A DNA stretch of 8,230 bases from Balneolaceae bacterium (lineage in GTDB: Bacteria > Bacteroidota > Rhodothermia > Balneolales > Balneolaceae): assembly GCA_007127395.1 (NCBI GenBank), contig SKZL01000259.1:1-8230 (forward strand), given 5' to 3'. A program made the position numbers and the translations under genes. The notes under the pieces are model-generated. The model worked only from the letters and a program-made list of their open reading frames with translations, was not told the origin of the DNA and did no database searches. The number at the start of each line of letters is the position of its first letter. Within the stretch, counting starts at the first letter, position 1. Positions 1-6,087 of this stretch are shown here, one piece after another.

Positions 1-306
1 AGCACATACGTGAATTTTGAGGAGGCTGAAAGCAGATCGGTATCTCACGTAATTGGTACATGGGACAACAGCGAACCGCACGGTTTTTCGAGAGAAAGCA
101 TGCAATTCAGTTTTCATATGAAAGATCAGGATGGTAATTCCAGAAGGGTTGTCTATCCCCGGCCAAAGCCCAATAATTTTGAACAGGCAACCCAGCTTGT
201 TGTTATTGGAGAGATGCGAAACGGAATATTTCATGCAAATGAGATGCTGATGAAATGCCCGTCGAAGTACAACGAAAATCCGGAATTTGAATTGGCAGGT
301 TCTTAA
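1..306 (+). CDS. ccmE: Cytochrome c maturation heme chaperone CcmE, CXXXY type (5'-truncated by window edge)
   Basis: CcmE is a membrane-anchored, periplasmic OB-fold protein that covalently holds heme and passes it to CcmF during cytochrome c maturation. The reading frame is open from base 1 (S-T-Y-V-N-F-E-E-A), so the GTG at 10 is probably internal and the N-terminal membrane anchor lies outside the window. Family landmarks seen are a TYVNFEEA-like entry, the SHVIGTW strand, the FHMKDQDG turn, VVYPRPKPNNFEQA and VVIGEM. The C-terminal tail reads K-C-P-S-K-Y: Cys codon 256-258 and Tyr codon 268-270. Classical CcmE (E. coli) binds heme through His in an HxxxY motif; here the His is replaced by Cys, giving the known CXXXY variant. 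The gene ends 15 nt before ccmF, its functional partner, and is almost certainly co-transcribed with it. Identification is strong; only the length of the missing part is unknown. Confidence 0.9.
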   Translation, partial: STYVNFEEAESRSVSHVIGTWDNSEPHGFSRESMQFSFHMKDQDGNSRRVVYPRPKPNNFEQATQLVVIGEMRNGIFHANEMLMKCPSKYNENPEFELAGS

Positions 307-321
307 AGAAGTATTGGATAG

Positions 322-2805
322 ATGATTGCAACTATTGGGAATCTGTTTTTAACTGGTGCATTTTTGGCATCTATAGCGGCTATGGTGCTCTATGCATTAG
401 CCGCCTACAAGGATAATCAGAAATTTGAGACTCTCTCGAACTGGCTCTGGATTGCGAAAGGCCTCTTTCTGACCATCTCCTCAGCCGCTCTTATCTATCT
501 TCTGATGACTCACCAGTTTCAGTATTATTATGTCTGGAACTACACCAGTCTGGATCTGGAAACCAAATACCTCTTCTCAGCATTTTATGGCGGGCAGGAG
601 GGGAGCTTCATGCTCTGGATCCTCTGTTCCTTTGTTGTCGGACTCGGCCTGATCAAATGGACACGAAAGCCCTATAAGGCTCCGGTGATGTTTGTGATGA
701 CACTCACGCAGTTTTTTCTGCTATCCATGGTTGTTGGCTGGGATCTGAATTTTACTCAAATCGGCGCAACACCATTTCGAACTATTGCAGATGAGATGCC
801 AAATGCGCCTTTTATTATCGCTAATCCGAACTTTGTACCGGCAGATGGAACCGGGCTTAATGATCTGCTTAAATCACCCTGGATGATGATACATCCACCG
901 ATCATCTTTGTCGGTTTTGCAATGATGACAGTACCGTTTGCATTTGCGATCGCATCCCTTTGGACAAAAACGTATCATGAGTGGATACGTCCCGCGCTTC
1001 CATGGACTCTGGCCGCTAATTTATCTCTTCTTACCGCTATTTTCCTGGGTGGTTACTGGGCGTATGAGACATTATCGTTCGGAGGCTACTGGGCATGGGA
1101 TCCGGTTGAGAATGCATCATTGGTACCATGGTTGCTTGGTACTGCCGGCATACATGCCATGATAATACAGAGAAAAAGTAGCAGGGCTCACAAAGCCTCC
1201 CTCTTTTTCGCTATTCTTGCCTATGTAAGCATAATATATCAAACCTTTTTGACCCGGTCCGGTGTATTAGCGGATCAGTCGGTGCACAGTTTTGTAGATT
1301 TAGGTCTCTACAGCCAGCTGCTGACTTTCATTTTGGTGATGGCGATCATGGGTATTGGTTTCTATCTATACAGATATCGTGAGTTACCCAGTCCTGAAAA
1401 GGAGTCTCAGTTTTTGAGTAAAGAATTTATGACCTTCACCGGCTCGATGTTGCTCTTTATACTCGGTTTTGTGATCATAATCGGTACAAGTTCACCGATA
1501 ATCGGCAGGTTATTTGTTGACAATCCGACACCTCCCGAAATTCAGTTTTATAATGACTGGAGTATGCCGATAGCCATCATAATGGCATTTGCGACTGTAA
1601 TTGGCCAGCATCTGTTCTGGCAAAAACATAGCTGGGAGAGCCTGGCGGGAGCATTAATCTGGCCCACACTGATTACATCAGTCGCGACTGTCTTAACCAT
1701 CATCATCGGGGATGTCAGGAACCTGTACTATATGCTCTATATTCTGGCAGCGTGGTTTACGGTGATTGGAAACGGTGCGGTGATGCTCCATCTGATCCGA
1801 AAAAATCCAAAGCTGATCGGTGGAACCATCACTCATATTGGATTTGGCGCACTGTTACTTGGAATTATTGCATCCTCCGTTTATACGGAGCCCTTACTGG
1901 ATCAACAAACTGCCAGATACAATCAGCGTATTGCATCCGGAGATGTTTTTGATGAAGAAGGATTCCCTGTGACGCAAAGAGTGGAGATGTTTCAGTTGGA
2001 TATCAATAAGCCGGTATTGGTTAATGAGAAGTATATGGTCACTTATGAAGGATATGAATTGAGTGATACCCCGCGCCCCGGACAGCAAAACTACATTCTG
2101 CGATTTGAACCGATTGATGGTGGGGATCCGTTTTACATGGCTCCGGAGGTATATCCGATGCTTACTACATCCTCTCAGGATAATATTGACTGGTCGGTTG
2201 ATCCTCATGTAAGAACAGGCTGGACCAAAGATATCTACCTCTATGTAGCCGGCAGTCGTTATGTTGCCAGAAAAAATGAAGAGTTGGAAAGATACAACCG
2301 AGCCAGCAGAGGTGAAGTATCTGACTACGATGAGAGCAGTGAAATTCAATCAATCGAAATTACGATGGGAGAGAGTGTCTCAGCAGGACCGTTCACATTT
2401 TCATTTGTAAACTTTTTGCCGGCAGCGGAGGAAGTATTGCCTGAGAACACACAAATAGGTATCCGGGCGTTGATTCGTGTTGTTCATGAACCAACAGGCA
2501 ATGCGTATGAAATAGAACCGTTGTTTGCAGTCTATACAGAAGAGAATCAAAGCTATACCTATTCACCCCCTCTGGATATCGATCGCTGGGAAATGAGTGT
2601 TCTCTTTTCCCGTATACATCCGGAATCAGACTCTATAGAACTGACGGTACTCGGTTTAGACGAAGAGTTTGAAGAGGATTGGATTTTGGTTGTGGCTGAG
2701 GTGAAACCGTTCGTTTCGGTTGTTTGGCTGGGGACATTTCTCTTGATGATCGGATTTTCTATCTCAATATTCAGGCATTGGGCAAGAGAAAAGAGTACGA
2801 CCTAA
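322..2805 (+). CDS. ccmF: Cytochrome c heme lyase subunit CcmF
   Basis: CcmF is a polytopic inner-membrane protein of the heme-handling superfamily. It takes heme from CcmE and, with CcmH where present, ligates it to CXXCH motifs of apocytochromes in the periplasm. The protein has about 15 hydrophobic segments. The WWD motif is at residues 254-266 (GGYWAWDPVENAS, with Tyr for the usual first Trp). Four histidines match the conserved set: H191 in HPPIIF and H322 in SVHSF (periplasmic pair), H278 in GTAGIHA and H505 in THIGFG (membrane pair). Near residue 92, GQEGS stands where many family members have GHEGS. At 827 aa it is much longer than E. coli CcmF (about 647 aa). The extra length is a hydrophilic domain of about 270 residues (roughly 525-795) before the last membrane helix (about 797-818). 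The start is the first ATG after ccmE; no clear Shine-Dalgarno is present. Confidence 0.95.
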   Translation: MIATIGNLFLTGAFLASIAAMVLYALAAYKDNQKFETLSNWLWIAKGLFLTISSAALIYLLMTHQFQYYYVWNYTSLDLETKYLFSAFYGGQEGSFMLWILCSFVVGLGLIKWTRKPYKAPVMFVMTLTQFFLLSMVVGWDLNFTQIGATPFRTIADEMPNAPFIIANPNFVPADGTGLNDLLKSPWMMIHPPIIFVGFAMMTVPFAFAIASLWTKTYHEWIRPALPWTLAANLSLLTAIFLGGYWAYETLSFGGYWAWDPVENASLVPWLLGTAGIHAMIIQRKSSRAHKASLFFAILAYVSIIYQTFLTRSGVLADQSVHSFVDLGLYSQLLTFILVMAIMGIGFYLYRYRELPSPEKESQFLSKEFMTFTGSMLLFILGFVIIIGTSSPIIGRLFVDNPTPPEIQFYNDWSMPIAIIMAFATVIGQHLFWQKHSWESLAGALIWPTLITSVATVLTIIIGDVRNLYYMLYILAAWFTVIGNGAVMLHLIRKNPKLIGGTITHIGFGALLLGIIASSVYTEPLLDQQTARYNQRIASGDVFDEEGFPVTQRVEMFQLDINKPVLVNEKYMVTYEGYELSDTPRPGQQNYILRFEPIDGGDPFYMAPEVYPMLTTSSQDNIDWSVDPHVRTGWTKDIYLYVAGSRYVARKNEELERYNRASRGEVSDYDESSEIQSIEITMGESVSAGPFTFSFVNFLPAAEEVLPENTQIGIRALIRVVHEPTGNAYEIEPLFAVYTEENQSYTYSPPLDIDRWEMSVLFSRIHPESDSIELTVLGLDEEFEEDWILVVAEVKPFVSVVWLGTFLLMIGFSISIFRHWAREKSTT

Positions 2806-3089
2806 TTGAGTTGGCAGATATTTATGAATCTTCCCGCCTCATCGATGTCCTAAACATCGAATTGAAACCCGATTGTATTGTATTCAAAGCCGTTTAGTTA
2901 TAACAATCGAATTCAATCCTTTTCATTAAGGAATCATCTCTTGTGCTCTGTCCGGATCTATCAACTTTTGAAAAACAAGTATAGATCAATATTGAACATT
3001 TCAGATTTTTTCATAGTTTAAAGGCGTTAATGATAAAGAATTGTTATTGTTAAGACCATTTTAACCCTGAACTGAACGAACAAAATCCA
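2806..3089. other. Intergenic spacer between ccmF and the sugar dehydrogenase gene
   Basis: This 284-bp stretch has no credible gene; only open frames of fewer than about ten codons are present. Besides the hairpin at 2842-2860 it holds a second, wider inverted repeat: CGATTGT at 2870-2876 and ACAATCG at 2903-2909. It also holds two similar stretches, CGAATTGAA at 2858-2866 and CGAATTCAA in about 2908-2916. Its 3' half is AT-rich and should contain the promoter of the downstream lipoprotein gene, but I cannot point to a convincing -35/-10 or Bacteroidota-type -33/-7 pair. Confidence 0.5.
2842..2860 (+). terminator. Short hairpin downstream of ccmF, possible weak terminator or processing site
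   Basis: A perfect 7-bp inverted repeat (TCGATGT at 2842-2848, ACATCGA at 2854-2860) encloses a 5-nt loop, starting 37 nt after the ccmF stop. No T-tract follows (the next bases are ATTGAAACCC), so it does not meet the usual form of an intrinsic terminator. The placement is suggestive only. Confidence 0.25.
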
Positions 3090-4277
3090 ATGTTAAATAA
3101 TATATTTAGAATTACGACCGTACTCTTAATCCTTTTGGTTGCAGGTTGTGCCATGGAGGAGGGCGCTGAAATAGAGGAGAGCGCAGAAGATGTAAGAAGT
3201 GATGAATTTGAGCCGATCTTTCAAAGAACACAATATGAGGATATCCGGATTGAAAGAGTTGTTGGGGGATTGGAACGGCCTTGGGCTGTTGAATTTCTTC
3301 CGGATGGCCGATTTTTAGTAACAGAAAGGCCGGGACGGCTCAATATTGTCGAAGATGGCGTTGCAACCGTTGTGGATGGACTCCCTGAAGTGACATCCCG
3401 CGGACAGGGTGGATTGATGGAAGTATCCCTGCATCCTGATTATGCAAATAACGGATGGATCTATCTCACCTATTCGAAACAAAACGAAGAAGAGAATACG
3501 GCAGTAGTTGTGATCAGAGGGCGTCTGGATGGTAACAACTTAGTGGATGTGGAAGAGATATTTGAACAAAACAGGTACTCATCACCCGGAAGGCATTATG
3601 GCTCCAGAATAGCATGGGACAGCCGGGGGTATATGTTTGTCAGTATTGGAGACCGCGGGGCCGACCCACCCCGGGCTCAAGATTTGTCAGATCATGCCGG
3701 CACACTTCTCAGAATGTATGATGATGGCTCCGTTCCTTCTGATAATCCATTCGTAGGTGAGGAGAATGTAGCCCCTGAAATTTACTCCTATGGCCATCGA
3801 AATATCCAGGGACTCGTGATCGATCCGGAAACAGATGAAATCTGGGCGACAGAACATGGCCCTCGCGGTGGAGATGAACTCAACTATATAGAACCCGGCA
3901 ATAATTATGGATGGCCGGATGCAAGTTTGGGCAGAAACTATGGAGATGAACGGGAATTTCATGCCGGAACGGTAGCTCGCAGCATAGAGGGTATGGTGGA
4001 TCCTGTTTATGAGTTTCTGCCAACACATGCGCCATCCGGTTTGGCGATGGTTACTTCAGATCAGTTTCCTTCATGGAAAGGTAACTTATTGGCCGGAGGT
4101 TTGCGTCCTGAGCGAATACGAAGGCTTCTAATCATGGATATTGAAGTCATCCATGATGAAGAGCTACTCACATATGAGATCGGCCGTATCAGAGATGTAA
4201 AAGAGGGTCCGGATGGCTTCATATATGTTGTGACAGATCAGGATCCGGGAGGGCTTTACGTTATCAAACCGGATTGA
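3090..4277 (+). CDS. PQQ-dependent sugar dehydrogenase family lipoprotein (glucose/sorbosone dehydrogenase fold)
   Basis: This is a secreted six-bladed beta-propeller enzyme of the soluble glucose/aldose sugar dehydrogenase family (E. coli YliI/Asd-like), which oxidises sugars with PQQ and calcium. The N-terminus is a lipoprotein signal: hydrophobic residues 8-19 and lipobox LVAGC, with lipid-modified Cys20. An acidic Glu-rich spacer follows, so the protein is membrane-tethered outside the cytoplasm. The domain runs from about residue 54 (ERVVGGLERPWAVEF) to the C-terminus. Seen motifs are GQGGLMEVSLHPDY, then HYGSR with H169 matching the expected catalytic His, SIGDRG, GHRNIQG (R237, a likely cofactor contact), EHGPRGGDELN (about 255-265) and NNYGWP. 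The 395-aa length is usual for the family with a signal and spacer. The ATG at 3090 is fixed by the signal peptide; no Shine-Dalgarno is visible. The actual substrate is unknown, and many homologues of this type are uncharacterised. It stands alone and ends in a strong terminator. Confidence 0.88.
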   Translation: MLNNIFRITTVLLILLVAGCAMEEGAEIEESAEDVRSDEFEPIFQRTQYEDIRIERVVGGLERPWAVEFLPDGRFLVTERPGRLNIVEDGVATVVDGLPEVTSRGQGGLMEVSLHPDYANNGWIYLTYSKQNEEENTAVVVIRGRLDGNNLVDVEEIFEQNRYSSPGRHYGSRIAWDSRGYMFVSIGDRGADPPRAQDLSDHAGTLLRMYDDGSVPSDNPFVGEENVAPEIYSYGHRNIQGLVIDPETDEIWATEHGPRGGDELNYIEPGNNYGWPDASLGRNYGDEREFHAGTVARSIEGMVDPVYEFLPTHAPSGLAMVTSDQFPSWKGNLLAGGLRPERIRRLLIMDIEVIHDEELLTYEIGRIRDVKEGPDGFIYVVTDQDPGGLYVIKPD

Positions 4278-4317
4278 TCTCTAAGGCAGATCACGATTAT
4301 TTCATTTTTCACTACAT

Positions 4318-4347
4318 ATGCTCTTCTGAAAAGGAGAGCATTTTTTT
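4318..4347 (+). terminator. Rho-independent terminator after the sugar dehydrogenase gene
   Basis: The left arm is TGCTCTTCT (4319-4327), the loop GAAA (4328-4331) and the right arm AGGAGAGCA (4332-4340). This gives a 9-bp stem with one G-U wobble, plus an A-T closing pair (4318/4341) and a run of seven Ts (4341-4347). The GNRA-type tetraloop adds stability. It begins 41 nt after the plus-strand stop and separates that gene from the convergent minus-strand cluster. Read on the minus strand the stem lacks a T-tract, so it probably acts in the plus direction only. Confidence 0.85.
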
Positions 4348-4375
4348 AAAGATTTCAATAGTAAAAAGTAATTTC

Positions 4376-4756
4376 TCAGACTTTATCCTGGCTTTTGTAC
4401 GCATACTCCAATAGCATCTCAATATTCACATAATTTAAACTCTCTTCGTGGGTCGCTTCCAGGTCAACAAGTGGAGCCATGCCGGCATCATAAGCTTCTC
4501 TCCATCTCAAAACACAAAGACACCATTTATCTCCCGCTTTCAAACCCGGAAACCCATATTCGGGAATAGGTGTACTAAGATCGTTACCTCTCGACTTTGA
4601 AAAGCGTAAAAACTCATCGGTCATGATTACACAAACCATATGTTTACCATGATCCCCGGAGCCACTGTCACAGCAACCATTACGATAAAAACCGGTAAGC
4701 GGCTCCTCACTGCAGGGCACCAAAGCCTCGCCGAATATATTTTTGGATGGAAACAT
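4376..4756 (-). CDS. DUF2237 family protein
   Basis: A small soluble protein (126 aa) of the DUF2237 family, whose biochemical role is not established. The match runs the full length: NIFGEALVPCSEEPLTGFYR near the N-terminus, then GCCDSGSGDHGKHMVCVIMTDEFL, FSKSRGNDLSTP, the EYGFPGLKAGDKWCLCVLRW core, and the closing PLVDLEATHEESLNYV. Conserved cysteines (C15, C28, C29, C42, C79, C81) suggest metal binding or redox sensitivity, but this is inference. There is no signal peptide or membrane segment. The ATG at 4756 lies 6 nt after the stop of the hisI-like gene, so the two are probably co-transcribed and perhaps translationally coupled; no Shine-Dalgarno is visible. The gene converges with the sugar dehydrogenase gene across a 98-bp gap that holds the plus-strand terminator. 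Confidence 0.88.
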   Translation of the reverse strand: MFPSKNIFGEALVPCSEEPLTGFYRNGCCDSGSGDHGKHMVCVIMTDEFLRFSKSRGNDLSTPIPEYGFPGLKAGDKWCLCVLRWREAYDAGMAPLVDLEATHEESLNYVNIEMLLEYAYKSQDKV

Positions 4757-4762
4757 GATGGG

Positions 4763-5167
4763 TCAAATATGAGTTAATTTTTGTTGATCCAGGTCAATTT
4801 TTCTATAGAAACAAGATTTTCTGTAGGAATTTTGATCATCTTTGGTATGACACACCCCGCCCGCTTGCAGGGTAACCCTGTAAACAATGGCATCCTGATC
4901 GCAGTCTACCAATATTTCATCGACTTGAATACGGTTACCGGAGGTAAGTCCTTTAATCCAGAGCTCTTTTCTGCTTCTGCTCCAAAAAGCGGCTTCCCCG
5001 CTTTTTATAGTGTGGTTTAGTGCTTCACGGTTCACATTTGCTACCATCAATATCTCGCCTGATTCGCTTTCCTGAACCACAACCGGCAGTAAACCGCCTC
5101 TATTTTCAAATTGCAACTGCAATGTGGCGGACTCTTCGATATTTGACATATTAATCGTCATTTTCAT
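4763..5167 (-). CDS. hisI: Phosphoribosyl-AMP cyclohydrolase domain protein (HisI, PRA-CH only)
   Basis: This matches the PRA-CH family, which opens the adenine ring of phosphoribosyl-AMP (third step of histidine synthesis) using Zn and Mg. Seen landmarks (numbering from the ATG at 5167) are LPVVVQESESGEILMVANVNREAL, FWSRSRKELWIKG and TSG. The DCDQD metal motif gives D88, C89, D90 and D92, and the other zinc-ligand cysteines are C106 (VCHT) and C119 (KSCFYR). No HisE (pyrophosphohydrolase) domain is fused. Between C106 and C119 there are 12 residues, about six more than in the common CHTGxxSCFYR form, and an N-terminal extension of about 20 residues is present. TTG at 5170 would also be in frame, and ATGs at 5161 and 5149 are alternatives. 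No other histidine gene is nearby; DUF2237 follows 6 nt downstream. It could be the only HisI of the organism or a specialised paralogue; orphan HisI paralogues linked to zinc limitation are known. Confidence 0.85.
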   Translation of the reverse strand: MKMTINMSNIEESATLQLQFENRGGLLPVVVQESESGEILMVANVNREALNHTIKSGEAAFWSRSRKELWIKGLTSGNRIQVDEILVDCDQDAIVYRVTLQAGGVCHTKDDQNSYRKSCFYRKIDLDQQKLTHI

Positions 5168-5241
5168 CAATTTTTAGGTTACAAAAAAAACAGGTTTGGC
5201 AACCGGATAAATAAAAATACAATAATGCAGAGTGATCTCTA

Positions 5242-5261
5242 AACATGACCCAAGGGTTGTT
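5242..5261. promoter_or_regulatory. Imperfect dyad upstream of the hisI-DUF2237 pair, possible operator
   Basis: AACA (5242-5245) and ACCC (5248-5251) are mirrored by GGGT (5254-5257) and TGTT (5258-5261) around a central AA, with a TG bulge on one side. It sits about 75-95 bp upstream of the hisI start, a plausible promoter/operator position. The surrounding 166-bp spacer (5168-5333) also contains a small GGTT/AACC hairpin followed by eight Ts when read on the minus strand (about 5182-5202), a weak terminator or attenuator candidate. No regulator can be assigned and chance is a fair alternative. Confidence 0.2.
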
Positions 5262-5333
5262 TCGGCAATTGTTAAAAAATGGGTAGCGATTGTACTCAAT
5301 TAGTGGAAAAAGATGCCAGTTGAATGATATGAA

Positions 5334-5951
5334 TCATTTGATCTGATCCTTTAGTTTCATAAAGAGCCGGATCATATCTGTGGCAATCAATCTGCAAGTA
5401 TGGTCATACGCCTGAGTCTCTTCGTCTGTGTCGTCAGAGTACTTAGGATCGGTATAAGTGAGAGGGATGCGAATAGAAGCACCCGGTATGAACGGGCAAT
5501 TTTGATCTGCATGATCACAAGTCATAACTGCTGCAAACTGTTCGGTTGGATTGTATTCATCATCATAGACTTTGGACCAAAGTTTCAAGACTGGCTCCGA
5601 ATGGTCGTTAAAGAGAACATACACGGGATTTTTGGTGTCCGGATTTTCTGCGGTAATTTGCAATCCTGTCCGTTTAAGTGCAGCAATTGTTCGTTCATTA
5701 CAGGCCGTCACTTCAGTACCGCCGGAGTATGAAGCAGCAATATTCAATCCGGCCCATTGCTGAACAATTTTGAACCAGACCTGGGCAAACTGTGATCTTC
5801 TTGAATTGTGAGTGCAAATAAAATTAACAGAAGCTTTTTTGTTTTGTTTCACTTGATCCACTATCCAATCAGAGAGGGAGCTCAATTTGTCTTCGTGTCG
5901 ATCGGTCTTATTAAACTCTAATTCTGATGCTCGTTCTTCCAGCCAATTCAT
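5334..5951 (-). CDS. Arsenate reductase (thioredoxin-type) / low-molecular-weight protein tyrosine phosphatase-like protein
   Basis: The fold is that of low-molecular-weight protein tyrosine phosphatases and thioredoxin-coupled ArsC (arsenate to arsenite). Numbering is from the ATG at 5951. The CX5R P-loop is CTHNSRRS with nucleophile C46, where typical ArsC has CTGNSCRS. Further on are YSGGTEVTACNERT (about 75-88), a CDHADQNC segment with C145 and C152 spaced seven apart like Cys82/Cys89 of S. aureus ArsC, PGAS, and a likely general-acid Asp in TDP (D168). The redox triad is therefore intact. At 205 aa it is longer than ArsC (about 130-140 aa), with an N-terminal extension of about 40 residues and insertions before the second cysteine. 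TTG at 5957 is also in frame; ATG is preferred. No arsR, acr3/arsB or other arsenic gene is visible, so a phosphatase or other thiol-redox role remains possible. It faces away from the repeat lipoprotein gene and lies 166 bp upstream of hisI. Confidence 0.8.
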   Translation of the reverse strand: MNWLEERASELEFNKTDRHEDKLSSLSDWIVDQVKQNKKASVNFICTHNSRRSQFAQVWFKIVQQWAGLNIAASYSGGTEVTACNERTIAALKRTGLQITAENPDTKNPVYVLFNDHSEPVLKLWSKVYDDEYNPTEQFAAVMTCDHADQNCPFIPGASIRIPLTYTDPKYSDDTDEETQAYDHTCRLIATDMIRLFMKLKDQIK

Positions 5952-6087
5952 GGTCAAATAGATGTGATTTGATGATATTTCTGCATTGTAAAGTAGGAAA
6001 ATATTCTTTTTTAAGTAACCCTGAAGTCATTAACTTTAGGTTAACTTTTTAAGTAGTTGAAAGTATTTTTCTAATCCAATATCTGTT
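5952..6087. promoter_or_regulatory. Divergent promoter region between the ArsC-like gene and the repeat lipoprotein gene
   Basis: This AT-rich 136-bp spacer must hold both promoters. It carries direct repeats: CTTTTTTAAGTA at 6006-6017 and CTTTTTAAGTA at 6045-6055, and TTAACTTT at 6030-6037 and 6041-6048 (11-bp period, one helical turn). The second copy also forms the small dyad ACTT-TTT-AAGT (6044-6054). These could be binding sites for a regulator acting on one or both genes. No confident -35/-10 or -33/-7 pair could be chosen. Confidence 0.35.

Noticed and set aside
938..1162. Plus-strand second-frame ORF within ccmF
   Set aside because: Overlaps the conserved region leading into the WWD motif in another frame; no homology signal in the translation.
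1894..2349. Minus-strand open frame of 151 codons inside ccmF
   Set aside because: It lies entirely antisense to the well-supported CcmF C-terminal region and its translation has no recognisable domain or coherent protein character.
2823..3052. Tiny ORFs in the ccmF-dehydrogenase spacer
   Set aside because: They have fewer than ten codons and no ribosome-binding signal; not supportable as leader peptides.
3687..4028. Minus-strand open frame of 113 codons inside the sugar dehydrogenase gene
   Set aside because: Antisense to conserved propeller motifs, with no domain match; a shadow frame.
4781..5020. Plus-strand open frame opposite hisI
   Set aside because: Overlaps the strongly conserved PRA-CH core on the other strand and has no family features.
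5400..5732. Plus-strand open frames opposite the ArsC-like gene
   Set aside because: They are antisense to the region carrying C145, C152 and the TDP motif and have no recognisable features.
5955..5957. TTG as the start of the ArsC-like gene (and TTG at 5168-5170 for hisI)
   Set aside because: In-frame ATG codons lie within two codons of each, and no Shine-Dalgarno favours the TTG; the ATG starts are preferred.
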